The notes under the pieces are model-generated. The model was not told the origin of the DNA and made no database searches. It worked only from the letters and a program-made list of their open reading frames with translations. A DNA stretch of 64,000 bases from Aldehydirespirator sp963667505 (GTDB lineage: Bacteria > Actinomycetota > Acidimicrobiia > Acidimicrobiales > Aldehydirespiratoraceae): the NCBI GenBank assembly GCA_963667505.2, contig OY763490.2, positions 3,162,001 through 3,226,000 of the forward strand, written 5' to 3'. How positions within the stretch are numbered: the first letter of the stretch is position 1; the number at the start of each line of letters is the position of its first letter. Positions 41,653-50,524 of the stretch are shown piece by piece. A program made the position numbers and the translations under genes.

Positions 41653-42535
41653 CGGACTCGGCAAAGGCTTGGGAGCACTGATTCCGACGGAGGGAGCCCC
41701 TGAGGAGAGCGCTTCTCCACTGCGTGACGTGGACATAGCTCACGTTGTTCCGAACCAATATCAACCCCGGCACCGCTTCGATGAGGAGGGCCTGGCCGCG
41801 CTGGCCGCATCGATCTCCGAAGTTGGAGTGATACAGCCAATTATCGTGAGGGAGGTTCACGAGGGCTATGAGATCGTGGCCGGTGAGCGTCGATGGCGGG
41901 CCGCTCAACGCGCCGGCCTCAGACAGATTCCGGCACTAGTGCGCGCTTCGGACGACAGGGGCGCTCTAGAGGCGGCCGTAGTGGAGAATGTCCACAGACA
42001 GGATCTGAACGCTTTGGAGGAAGCGGCCGCCTACCGGCAGCTGATGGACGACTTCGGGCTCACCCAGGAGACCGTCGCCACCAGGGTCGGCCGGTCCCGC
42101 TCGGCAGTGGCCAACATCGTCCGGCTGCTCAACCTGGCTCCGTCGATCCAGAGGCTCATAGTCGAAGGTGATCTGTCGGCCGGTCACGGCCGGGCGCTCT
42201 TGGCGGTGGCGGACGAAGACAGCCGGCAAGCCTTGGTCGAGGAGATCGTCAACGATGGGCTCACCGTTCGCGAGGCTGAGCGCAGGGCGGCCACCCTCGC
42301 GGCGGCCTCAACGACCACGGCCCCCACGAGCGACGAGAGACTTGACGCATCCGGTGAGGAGACGTTCGAAGCGGGCGTCCTGGAGTTGGAGGAACTTCTG
42401 TCAACGAGGCTTGACACCAGAGTCTCGGTCCAACTCGGCAAAGGCGGGCGCAAGAGCCAGGGTCGCATTACCATCACGTTCGGCGGGATCGGCGACCTGG
42501 AGCGCATCTATCATTTGATCATGTATTCTGAGTAA
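41639..42535 (+). CDS. parB: Chromosome partitioning protein ParB
   Basis: A 298-residue CTPase/DNA-binding protein. The N-terminal motif is GLGKGLGALIP, followed by the ParB/Srx domain (VVPNQYQPRHRFDEEGL, VREVHEGYEIVAGERRWRAAQRAGL), the ENVHRQDLNALEEA CTP box, and the helix-turn-helix TVATRVGRSRSAVANIVRLLNL. The C-terminal dimerisation region begins about 230. It binds the two parS sites 0.9 kb upstream and the rest of the origin region. Confidence 0.96.
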   Translation: MARRSGLGKGLGALIPTEGAPEESASPLRDVDIAHVVPNQYQPRHRFDEEGLAALAASISEVGVIQPIIVREVHEGYEIVAGERRWRAAQRAGLRQIPALVRASDDRGALEAAVVENVHRQDLNALEEAAAYRQLMDDFGLTQETVATRVGRSRSAVANIVRLLNLAPSIQRLIVEGDLSAGHGRALLAVADEDSRQALVEEIVNDGLTVREAERRAATLAAASTTTAPTSDERLDASGEETFEAGVLELEELLSTRLDTRVSVQLGKGGRKSQGRITITFGGIGDLERIYHLIMYSE

Positions 42536-42590
42536 TCTGACTTCTGCCTTAAGGTCAGTAGCATCCGTGTTGGGCTCGAATCGCGGCTCG

Positions 42591-43613
42591 TCACTGCGAC
42601 ACCGGCTGCCGGCACCAGCGAACAAGCGCCTCGGCAAGGGCTTGCGCGATACGAGGGGCGCAGGGCACCACCATGGTGCCGGGCCCGAGCCGACACCACA
42701 CAGCCGGCATTCGAGTCTCGCGAAGAATGGGCAGCCGCATGGCGGTAGCAGACACCGGCTCGGGCAGTAAGCGAGCGAGGGCATCGCAACAATAGTCGGC
42801 CAAGGCTCGACCGCCGATCGACTCGAAGCCCGGCATGGCGAAGTACGAGACCCCGAAGTTGTCGGACACCAAGGTCAACCCGATGTAGACCTCTCCGCCC
42901 CATTGGTTGGCGGTCCGGGCCTGGTGGCGCAAGTCCGGTGTGCTGAAGGCGAGCACTTCGGCCCCAGCCCGCCGGAGCCGCCTTGTTACGGCCTGCGCCA
43001 CCACGGGCAGCTGTCCGCCGTCTCCGACTACGACTCTCTTGCCGCCGACATCGGAGGGCTGGTGGCGGAGCCGCTCGTGTTCCCGGACTTCGGCGATGGT
43101 AATCCCACCGGACGAACGGGCCGACAGTCTGTCGAGGGCTTCGACCGTGGACCGTCCGACGACGCCGTCGGGCGCCAGTCCGACGTTCTGCTGGAATTGG
43201 CGGGCTGCGGCTTCGGTGTTGGGCCCGAAGATCCCGTCTACCCAACGGGTGTCGAAACCGAGACTGCCCAGCCGACGCTGAAGATCCTCGACGTCGTCGC
43301 CCCGCATCATGGGGCCGCGGTAGTAGAGGAGACGGTCGCCCAATCGGTAGTCGGCTTCCACGAGCGAGCTCCACGAGTGAGAGCCGCAGATCCCGTCCAC
43401 CACCAGCCCCCGAGCCCTCTGGAAGTCGCGCAGCGATGCCTCAGTCTGCGGGCCGAACTCCCGATGTTCCCCATCGACGCCGAACCCGATCAGAGTGAGC
43501 CTCTGTTGGAGGTCCAGCACCGCCTCGCCGCGGTCGCCGCGGCGCAGCGGCAGGGCACTCGGCCGAGGCGCGGCCCAGTCCCTCCTCTGGCCCTCTTCTG
43601 TCAGTTCGTTCAC
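42591..43613 (-). CDS. cwlM: CwlM-like peptidoglycan-binding protein with inactive amidase domain
   Basis: A 340-residue protein with two peptidoglycan-binding (PG_binding_1) modules: LPLRRGDRGEAVLDLQQRL to about 90, and MMRGDDVEDLQRRLGSLGF to about 170. An Amidase_3-like domain follows (about 185-335). The zinc and catalytic residues are lost: the DPGHG site reads VVVGDGGQ, the SIH site reads IGLTLVSDN, and the final Glu in PAVxVE is PAVWCRLG. Position and lack of a signal peptide match mycobacterial CwlM, known as a non-enzymatic regulator of peptidoglycan synthesis. It converges with parB. Confidence 0.88.
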   Translation of the reverse strand: MNELTEEGQRRDWAAPRPSALPLRRGDRGEAVLDLQQRLTLIGFGVDGEHREFGPQTEASLRDFQRARGLVVDGICGSHSWSSLVEADYRLGDRLLYYRGPMMRGDDVEDLQRRLGSLGFDTRWVDGIFGPNTEAAARQFQQNVGLAPDGVVGRSTVEALDRLSARSSGGITIAEVREHERLRHQPSDVGGKRVVVGDGGQLPVVAQAVTRRLRRAGAEVLAFSTPDLRHQARTANQWGGEVYIGLTLVSDNFGVSYFAMPGFESIGGRALADYCCDALARLLPEPVSATAMRLPILRETRMPAVWCRLGPGTMVVPCAPRIAQALAEALVRWCRQPVSQ

Positions 43614-43664
43614 AGCACCCGGTTTCGATGCCCGCTGAGCCGAAGGGGATCAGCACTCGTTGCG

Positions 43665-43991
43665 CTACAAGTACTCCGAGAGGTCGTTGAGCAGCGCCGC
43701 CTTCGGTTTGGCGCCCACGATCTGCTTGGCCGGCTCGCCTTGATCGAAGAGGATCATCGTCGGAATGCTCATGACGCCGAATCGGCGGGCGATCTCAGGC
43801 GCGTCGTCGACGTTGAGCTTGGCGATCCGCAGCTTGCCTGCCTGTTCGGCTGCGATCTCGTCCAAAATCGGTGCGATCATCTTGCACGGCCCGCACCACT
43901 CGGCCCAGAAGTCCACTAGGAGCGGGGTCGTCGCTGCCTTGACTTCTTCATCGAACGTGGTCTCATCAAGGATGGTCATTTCTCCAGCCAT
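43665..43991 (-). CDS. trxA: Thioredoxin
   Basis: A 108-residue thioredoxin with FWAEWCGPCKMIAPIL around the redox-active CGPC and the cis-proline MSIPTMILF. It reduces disulfides of cytoplasmic proteins and is itself reduced by the product of trxB, 99 bp upstream on the same strand. Confidence 0.97.
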   Translation of the reverse strand: MAGEMTILDETTFDEEVKAATTPLLVDFWAEWCGPCKMIAPILDEIAAEQAGKLRIAKLNVDDAPEIARRFGVMSIPTMILFDQGEPAKQIVGAKPKAALLNDLSEYL

Positions 43992-44090
43992 GCTATTGTC
44001 CTTAAGGGTTTTATGGGGTTCTGCGCGGCCGCTGAGACCGTACGCCTGGAGTTCGCAATCTAACTCGCAGACCGGTTGCGGCCGACCCCA

Positions 44091-45101
44091 TCAGGAATGG
44101 CGCTGCTCGAGATAGCGCTCGGCCTCGATGGCGGCCATGCATCCAGAACCGGCGGCGGTCACCGCCTGCCGAAAGTAGTCGTCTTGGACGTCTCCGCAGG
44201 CAAAGACCCCTTCGACCCGGGTCCGGGTGGAGTCGGGCTCGGTGATCAAGTAGCCGTTGTCCTTCATCGGGAGCTGTCCCTTGAACAGGCCGGTGTTGGG
44301 TTCGTGGCCGATCGCGATGAAACAGCCGCTCACGTCGAGCATCGACGATTCAGCCGTCTTGACGTTGCGAACCTTGAGCCCTTCGAGACTGGAATCTCCC
44401 AAGTAGTCCTCCACCACGCTGTCCCAGAGAAAACTGATCCGCTCGTTCGCGAACGCTCGCTGCTGCATGATCTTGGAAGCCCGAAGCCGGTCGCGCCGGT
44501 GGATCACCGTGACTCGAGAAGCGAATCGGGTCAAGAAGATCGCCTCCTCCATCGCCGAGTCGCCGCCTCCGACCACCGCGATGTGCTGGCCCCGAAAGAA
44601 GAAGCCGTCACAGGTCGCGCAAGTCGAGAGGCCGTGCCCGACCAGCTCGATCTCACGGTCGAGTCCCAGCATCAGCGATTGCGCCCCGGTCGACACGATG
44701 ACGGTCCAAGCCCGCAGAACGGGTTGCGGGCCCGCGTCCGAGGCCCAGATCTTGTAGGGCTGCTCGGCCAGATCGACGCGGGAGACCTTCGAAGTCCTGA
44801 TCTGAGCCCCGAAGCGGATGGCCTGCTCTCTGAAGCGCTGCATGAGGTCCGGCCCCAAGACTCCATCGGGGAAGCCCGGATAGTTCTCCACGTCGGTGGT
44901 GAGCATGAGCTGACCGCCGGGCTGATCGCTCGTGGAGCTGGGCTCCCCTTCGAACACGACTGGGTGCAGGTCGGCCCTAGCGGTGTACACGGCCGCCGTC
45001 AGTCCGGCCGGGCCCGATCCGATGATCGCGACCTCCGACTCTTCCGTCCTGTGAGAGTCTTCCGGCTTCTCAGTCTCGTGAGTATCTTCCGTTGCGTTCA
45101 T
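44091..45101 (-). CDS. trxB: Thioredoxin reductase
   Basis: A flavoprotein of about 336 residues from the ATG at 45101. FAD site VAIIGSGPAGLTAAVYTAR, redox pair STCATCDGFFF, NADPH site IAVVGGGDSAMEEA, and the closing GVFACGDVQDDYFRQAVTAAGSG are all present. An upstream ATG at 45155 would add 18 residues and overlap the previous gene. An insertion of a Ser/Thr/Glu-rich stretch precedes the FAD motif. Confidence 0.96.
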   Translation of the reverse strand: MNATEDTHETEKPEDSHRTEESEVAIIGSGPAGLTAAVYTARADLHPVVFEGEPSSTSDQPGGQLMLTTDVENYPGFPDGVLGPDLMQRFREQAIRFGAQIRTSKVSRVDLAEQPYKIWASDAGPQPVLRAWTVIVSTGAQSLMLGLDREIELVGHGLSTCATCDGFFFRGQHIAVVGGGDSAMEEAIFLTRFASRVTVIHRRDRLRASKIMQQRAFANERISFLWDSVVEDYLGDSSLEGLKVRNVKTAESSMLDVSGCFIAIGHEPNTGLFKGQLPMKDNGYLITEPDSTRTRVEGVFACGDVQDDYFRQAVTAAGSGCMAAIEAERYLEQRHS

Positions 45102-45141
45102 GGCACCTTGGGTTCGAGGAGCGGGGTGGCTGACAGGCTGG

Positions 45142-45573
45142 TCATGCGACGGCATTGATCACTCCATAGAAGACGACCGCAATCAGCAGCACAGCATCAA
45201 GTATGAGCACCACATAGACCGGTCTCGCCGATCCGCCGCGGGCCCGCCACGCTCCGAGCCCGAGAATGGTCACGGCGAGTCCGATGAAGCCGTGCGCGGC
45301 CCAAGTGGCGGATCCAACTCCGGTCCCGATCGGCAGGTACGCATCGGCGAGGCGTACGGCCGCGACGGTCAGGAGCACGACGACCGCGACCGCGGCCACC
45401 GCAAGCACCACTGAGTACACCGCCGCCCTGACCGCCAAGACCACCCTGTCGGTGGTCTTGGTCCGGACGACATCGGTGACCTCTACGATCTTGTCGGCGA
45501 CGGTCGCCGGCCAGTCCTCGGGTCCTATACGGATCCGCGTGCTGTCGCCGTCGGCAGCGTCGGCGTCGCCCAT
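45142..45573 (-). CDS. Small integral membrane protein between anti-sigma factor and trxB
   Basis: A 143-residue protein with an acidic cytoplasmic start (GDADAADGDSTRIRIGPEDWP) and three membrane helices: SVVLAVAAVAVVVLLTVAAV, AAHGFIGLAVTILGLGAW and VVLILDAVLLIAVVFYGVI. I recognise no family. It lies in the redox/envelope operon between the anti-sigma gene and trxB, a position with no counterpart in mycobacteria. Confidence 0.72.
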   Translation of the reverse strand: MGDADAADGDSTRIRIGPEDWPATVADKIVEVTDVVRTKTTDRVVLAVRAAVYSVVLAVAAVAVVVLLTVAAVRLADAYLPIGTGVGSATWAAHGFIGLAVTILGLGAWRARGGSARPVYVVLILDAVLLIAVVFYGVINAVA

Positions 45574-45685
45574 GGGGCCGGAGCCTACCGGTGGAACGCA
45601 TCCAGAGATGAGGGCCGCACCAGGGCCGGTGCCCAGCCGGTGTCGATCGCACCCGCGGCCTCGACAGTATTCGGAGCGCTCGGAG

Positions 45686-46792
45686 TTATCCGTCTCCGGC
45701 CTCGACCAGGCTCCAGAGGTTCGGAGCGCAGTCGGGCTCGACTGCATAGAGAATCGAAAGGACGCCGTCATCGCCGCTGACCAGCAGGCCGTCGACGGAT
45801 GCCGGTCCCATCCCGTCGATTTCTGCGACGAATGCAGCCTCGATTGCAACTCCGAGGCCGCGGGCGTGGTCTTGTACGGCCCCTTCGCAGCTGCCGCCCT
45901 CAGCCTGCGGCCCATCGAAGCCGCCCTGCGTCCGCGACCACTCGGCGACCAGCTCGACCAGGACGTCGAGGCTGGCGACCGGACCGAGCGCCACGGCGGA
46001 CGTCTCTTGGCCTGACTCCGTGAACGTCGGTTCGGCAGCGGCCTGGGAGGCCTCTTCCAGTTCCATCTTTGCTTCGGCCGCGCCGTCCATCGCAAGATCC
46101 CCCTCGGCCATCGCTTCGCTGGGGATCGCTTCGTCCGTCGGGGCGTCGTCGGCCATTGCCTCGCTGGCCATTGCGTCGTCGGGTGCCGCCTCGCTGGCCA
46201 TCGCTTCACTGGGCGTCGCTTCGGTGGACGTCGCCAGGTCGGCTGTCGTCTGATCGGGTGCCGCGTCGTCGGTCGCCTCCTCGGCGAAGGAAGCATCCGG
46301 TATGGCCGGCTCATGGTCGGCGGGCGCGGCTTCGCTCATCTCTGCCGCGGAGTCGAAGGCGCCGGAAGCCGCTTCCTCGGCGGCTGCGCCGCCTTCGTCC
46401 AACGCCTGGGGCGCCAGTGCCTCGGTCGCAACGTCCATCGTGTCATCGTTTCCGAAGCGGCTCGTCAGCAGCCCTGCGCCCAAGACGGCTGCGATCAGGG
46501 CTATCGCGGCGGCCACCGCGAGCGGCGATTGGGAGAACCGGCGCAGAGTCAGCACCACCCCCCGTTCCGGCACCTCGCCCGCAGCGGTCAGAGCCGCGTC
46601 GATCAGCTGGTCCCACTGTGCCTCCGCCAGGCCAGGAACAGGTGCCGACACCGCGTCGCGAGCTGTGCCCAGTTCCTTGACCCGGGCCATGAGAGCGCTG
46701 TCGTTCTCGACAAGAGCAGTCTCAGCCGGTGTCGTCTCGCCGTCGAGGTAGGACGAGACCAGCTCGTCGGAGTTGAGGTTCCGTTCAGTCAT
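45686..46792 (-). CDS. Membrane-anchored anti-sigma factor without zinc motif
   Basis: A 368-residue protein. The N-terminal 60 residues (LNSDELVSSYLDGETTPAETALVEND) are the anti-sigma domain that should bind the sigma factor, without the HxxxCxxC zinc site of ZAS proteins. A membrane helix follows (PLAVAAAIALIAAVLGAGLL, about 90-109). The rest is outside: an Ala/Glu-rich stretch with a repeated SEAMASEA-like motif (about 170-235) and a terminal domain with EGGSCEGAVQDHARG...EPDCAPNLW. The repeats and cysteine pair could sense the envelope. It lies 72 bp after the sigma gene. Confidence 0.85.
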   Translation of the reverse strand: MTERNLNSDELVSSYLDGETTPAETALVENDSALMARVKELGTARDAVSAPVPGLAEAQWDQLIDAALTAAGEVPERGVVLTLRRFSQSPLAVAAAIALIAAVLGAGLLTSRFGNDDTMDVATEALAPQALDEGGAAAEEAASGAFDSAAEMSEAAPADHEPAIPDASFAEEATDDAAPDQTTADLATSTEATPSEAMASEAAPDDAMASEAMADDAPTDEAIPSEAMAEGDLAMDGAAEAKMELEEASQAAAEPTFTESGQETSAVALGPVASLDVLVELVAEWSRTQGGFDGPQAEGGSCEGAVQDHARGLGVAIEAAFVAEIDGMGPASVDGLLVSGDDGVLSILYAVEPDCAPNLWSLVEAGDG

Positions 46793-46864
46793 GGCTTGGC
46801 GTCTGGCGGCCGGGCTGGCATGGGCGCGGGGTGATGCAGGGCATGTGGTTGAGGTTCGGGTCGA

Positions 46865-47512
46865 TCACGGCTTCGCCTCTCGCCTCTTATGACGCTGATT
46901 GGGCGTACAGGGGTTCCCGTCGCCGCCGGGCCCGTCTTCGGGGCGCAGGGCCTGAGCCAGCCGGCCCCGGCCGCGAGCGATGCGCGAGCGCACGGTTCCT
47001 GGCGGAATGCGCAGGATCGTCGCGATCTCGGCATAGTCGCATCCGGCCACGTCTCGCAGAACCACGGCGACACGAAACTCCTCCGGCAGTTGGGCCAGGG
47101 CGGCGTCGATGTCGACGCGGAGCGCGACATCGGCCGGGTCTGTGCCCGCCGTCGGACCGAGGGTGTCGTCCCGCTCGGCGGGCAGGCCGGGCACTGGTCG
47201 CCGGGCCCGTCGTCGCAACTCGTCGAGAGCGGCGTTGGTAGCCACCCGGTAGGCCCAAGTAGTGAACCTGGCCCGCCCCCCGAACCGGGGCAGTCCCCGC
47301 ACTATGGCGACGAGGGCCTCCTGGGTCGCATCCATGCCGTCGGCGTCGTTGCCCGCGAGCCGGCGACAGATGGAGTGGATCTTGTCGTGGTGTCGGCGCA
47401 GCAGCGTCTCGACGGCCTGCCGGTCACCTCGTTGGGCCGCGCTGACCAACTCGGCGTCATCGGCTCGGTCATTGAGGGCGGAGATTGTGGGACTCTCGCC
47501 GCGGCTGCGCAC
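46865..47512 (-). CDS. ECF RNA polymerase sigma factor (SigM-like)
   Basis: A 215-residue group 4 sigma factor: region 2 with RHHDKIHSICRRLAGNDADGMDATQEALVAIVRGLPRF and WAYRVATNAALDELRRR, and region 4 with ALAQLPEEFRVAVVLRDVAGCDYAEIATILRIPPGTVRSRI. The gene order (sigma, anti-sigma, trxB, trxA, cwlM) is that of mycobacterial sigM. It probably controls envelope and thiol stress; the promoter motif cannot be read from one window. Confidence 0.94.
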   Translation of the reverse strand: MRSRGESPTISALNDRADDAELVSAAQRGDRQAVETLLRRHHDKIHSICRRLAGNDADGMDATQEALVAIVRGLPRFGGRARFTTWAYRVATNAALDELRRRARRPVPGLPAERDDTLGPTAGTDPADVALRVDIDAALAQLPEEFRVAVVLRDVAGCDYAEIATILRIPPGTVRSRIARGRGRLAQALRPEDGPGGDGNPCTPNQRHKRREAKP

Positions 47513-47527
47513 GCCCGGCGAGAATCG

Positions 47528-48388
47528 CTAGCCCGGATCCGTGGGCGGATCCTGATAGGCGATCCCGAGCACTCCCCGGCCTGCGTGAGTTCCGACGACC
47601 GGTCCCACCTCTGTGTCCCGAATGGTTCCAGGGTAAATCTCCGCGAGCATGTGGCGGAGGTCGTCCGCGTCGGAGGCTTGACCGTGCATGACTGCCAGAT
47701 GTTCGACCGGCGCTGCATTCGCCACATTGTCGCGCAGCCAGGCGAGCGCCTTGCGGCGCGTCCGAACCTTCGCGGCCTCCTCCACCGCGCCGCTGGAGAT
47801 GTCCACGACCGGCTTGATGGACAGCATCGAGCCGAGCAGAGCCTGCGCTCCGCCTATGCGGCCTCCCTTGCGCAGGTTCTCGAGGGTGTCGAGCGTGCCG
47901 AAGACGTGGGTTCGCTGGGAGGCGTCGGCGACGAAGGCCTCGATCGCGTCGGCGTCGGCGCCGTCGGCTGCGTGCCTGGCCGCCTGAAGCACCAGCGTTC
48001 CCAAGCCTGCGGTCACCGACCGGCTGTCGAGCACCCGTATGTCGGCCTGGCTCCCTGTCTCGGACTGCACCGCCTTCGCGGCTTGGACCGCCGACTGCAT
48101 AGTCGCCGATATCGCTGACGACAGGTTGATGCAAGCCACCGCGTCGCAACCGGCGTCCAAGAGACGCCGGAACGCTTGCTCGAAACGTCCCGGCGGCGGG
48201 GCCGCGGTCTGCGGCAGTTCGGCACTGGTGGCCATGCGGTCGTAGAACTCCGCTACGGAGATCTCCTCGCGATCGACGAACTCGTTCGTTCCGAAGCGGA
48301 TGAACAGCGGCACGACCTCGACGGTGAGGCCGACCAGTTCGTCGGGGTGCAGATCGCATGAGCTGTCGGTGACTATTCCGACCGCCAT
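47528..48388 (-). CDS. DegV family fatty-acid-binding protein
   Basis: A 286-residue protein with the DegV start MAVGIVTDSSCDLHPD, CINLSSAISATMQSA, LDSRSVTAGLGTLVL, and the FGTLDTLENLRKGGRIGGAQALLGSMLSIKPVV segment. DegV/FakB proteins carry a fatty acid for phosphorylation by FakA. It lies 15 bp upstream of the sigma gene on the same strand, and occupies the position where murJ is found in many actinobacteria. Confidence 0.92.
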   Translation of the reverse strand: MAVGIVTDSSCDLHPDELVGLTVEVVPLFIRFGTNEFVDREEISVAEFYDRMATSAELPQTAAPPPGRFEQAFRRLLDAGCDAVACINLSSAISATMQSAVQAAKAVQSETGSQADIRVLDSRSVTAGLGTLVLQAARHAADGADADAIEAFVADASQRTHVFGTLDTLENLRKGGRIGGAQALLGSMLSIKPVVDISSGAVEEAAKVRTRRKALAWLRDNVANAAPVEHLAVMHGQASDADDLRHMLAEIYPGTIRDTEVGPVVGTHAGRGVLGIAYQDPPTDPG

Positions 48389-48445
48389 TTTCGCCTCCTC
48401 GAGTGGTTGCCTTGCCTAGGGACGGCGGCGGCTCGGTCGGCGGCT

Positions 48446-50524
48446 TCAGAGCGCCGTGTCGCTGGCCGGGCCGTGCGTGGCGACGGTAGCACTCCCGGCG
48501 CGGCCGGAGCGCGAATCTCGACGGGAGGCTCGCAGCCACCACACGGCGAGGGCCCCGACGGCGATGAGCGTGACCAGCAGGCCGAGACCGGAAGCGTCGG
48601 CGCGGCGCACCGTCAGCGTCCCCTCGCCCAACAAGATCGTCCCCCGATCGTCGGGGGTCGTGATGGCCACCTTGATCTCGACGGTTCCTGAGCTGGTCAC
48701 CTCGATGGGAATCGCAAGATCACTGCGTCCGGGCTGCAGGGTCAAGACCCGGTGCGCGCCGTCGGGAAAGACGATGCCGCCGGCCTCCAGTGCCACCGTG
48801 ACAGTGACCGTCTCGGAGCGGCTGCTGAAGACAGTGACTGGCAGCGCGGCTGAACGCTCGGTGATCGTGATGCGGCCCCTGTCCACGAATTGGACTCCCG
48901 CGGTGCGCTGGGTCGCCTGACGGTCGACGGCATCGAGAAACTCGATCCGCTCCGCAGACGTGAGCGCCGGGCTCGCGCTGACCGCGAGCAGGGTGCGAAG
49001 GGGGGCAGCCGCGGGGTCGCGGCCGTCGAGGCCGACGAAGGACTCGTAGGCGCCAAGACGCGTCTCGACCTCGGCGCGCCTGGTCAGATAGCGCTCGAAG
49101 CCGGCTGGATCCGCAGTCGTCGCGGCACAGCAGTCCGCGGCTGTCCGGACCGGCTCTGACTCGGCCACCACGGCGTCGAGCGAGGCCGGCGTGAGCATGG
49201 GATGGCGATCCAGCCGATCGAGCAGCGACGCGAGCGAGCCGGAATCAGTGGCTGGCAGATGCTGCCGGGCGACCGCATCGGGGTCGGCCCAGTCGGAGGC
49301 GCGGCGATCGATCGACGACGCAGCGACGACGACGATCACCGCGTCGGGCTCGTCGGTCGCGGCGGCCATGCGGAGAAGCTCGGCCAGCGCCCATTGCACG
49401 CCAAGTTCCGGATCGCGGTTTCGCAGCATCAGTTCGAGGAGGGGGTCGGCTTGGGCGAGTGGCCGGTTGCGGCCCGTGGCGTCCTCCAGCAGGACGACCG
49501 CTTCAACGGGCGCCGGTGGCGTGGCGAGGGCGCGGTCCGCCAGGAAGGCAGTGACCTCCGCGGGCGGGGAAGCGACCAGGGCTGCGGCTGCGGCCGAGGG
49601 AGTGTCGTCGAAGCGCATGACCGAACTCGGCTCCAGGTCGAGGAGCCGGAGCGTCTCGCGGCCTCTGGCCAGGCCATCGACCACCACATCGGATCGTCCC
49701 GCTCGGATCCAGTCGTCAAGATCGAGGCTCGTCCAGGGGGAGGTCAACAGTTGTCGGCCGTCGAGCGAGGCTCGCAGGAGCGATACGGCACGAACGTCGC
49801 CGATCAGGGTGAGGGCGTCGAGCGTCTCGGGGCTGACTTGCACCGTGACGGGCTGCGCGGGCCGGGCGGTTAGAACCTGGGCCAATTCGAGGACGCGGCC
49901 CCGCGTCTCGGGTTCGAGCACGGCACCCCCGTCGGCCCGGTGCGAGGGCGGCATCCGCAGATCGACCACCACAGCGACGGTGATCGCGGCACCGGCTCCT
50001 GCCGCGCCGGGAGCCGCCTCGGGCAGCAGGAACGTGCGGAGCGTATCGAGCACCGCGCCGTCGGGCCCGGTGAGTTCGAGGTGAAGGGGACGGGGCCCGG
50101 GCCGCGAGAGACCGTTCTGCGAGTCAGCCTCCGGCGCTGGCTGCCGCGGGACCACCACGGTCACCGAGGCGCCTTCGTCTGGAGGGCGGTCCGGCCCGAA
50201 GGGTGCCACAATCCAACTTGACGACTCCGGAGTCGCCGGCCGGTCCGTCGCTGCTTCCCACAGTTCCGCCCTGGTGGCCACTGGAGGGTAGAGGCGCGCC
50301 TGCAGCACCGCGTCAACCGGGGCGTCGGCCCCGTCGATGCGCACGGTCACCGCAGCCGGATCCTCAGAGGTGGCCGGAGCCTGGGCGACGAGATCCAGCA
50401 CAAGGGCTCGGGGGTCGCCGTCTGCCCCGTCCTGAGCCTGGGAGACGCTCGTCGACCAGGCGGAGGCGACCACGGTCAAGGCGGCGACCGCGGCGGGCGC
50501 GAGGATCCGGGCCAGACGAGTCAC
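48446..50524 (-). CDS. DUF6049 family secreted/membrane protein
   Basis: A 692-residue protein from GTG at 50524. The signal peptide is TRLARILAPAAVAALTVVASAWSTSVSQAQ. A large extracytoplasmic region follows with weak beta-sandwich character and the family's VTVQVSPETLDAL. A final membrane helix (LGLLVTLIAVGALAVWWLRA) is near 655-675, followed by a short basic tail. DUF6049 genes normally precede murJ (as Rv3909-Rv3910 in M. tuberculosis), but no murJ is here. Its start overlaps the GNAT stop (GTGA). Confidence 0.85.
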   Translation of the reverse strand: MTRLARILAPAAVAALTVVASAWSTSVSQAQDGADGDPRALVLDLVAQAPATSEDPAAVTVRIDGADAPVDAVLQARLYPPVATRAELWEAATDRPATPESSSWIVAPFGPDRPPDEGASVTVVVPRQPAPEADSQNGLSRPGPRPLHLELTGPDGAVLDTLRTFLLPEAAPGAAGAGAAITVAVVVDLRMPPSHRADGGAVLEPETRGRVLELAQVLTARPAQPVTVQVSPETLDALTLIGDVRAVSLLRASLDGRQLLTSPWTSLDLDDWIRAGRSDVVVDGLARGRETLRLLDLEPSSVMRFDDTPSAAAAALVASPPAEVTAFLADRALATPPAPVEAVVLLEDATGRNRPLAQADPLLELMLRNRDPELGVQWALAELLRMAAATDEPDAVIVVVAASSIDRRASDWADPDAVARQHLPATDSGSLASLLDRLDRHPMLTPASLDAVVAESEPVRTAADCCAATTADPAGFERYLTRRAEVETRLGAYESFVGLDGRDPAAAPLRTLLAVSASPALTSAERIEFLDAVDRQATQRTAGVQFVDRGRITITERSAALPVTVFSSRSETVTVTVALEAGGIVFPDGAHRVLTLQPGRSDLAIPIEVTSSGTVEIKVAITTPDDRGTILLGEGTLTVRRADASGLGLLVTLIAVGALAVWWLRASRRDSRSGRAGSATVATHGPASDTAL

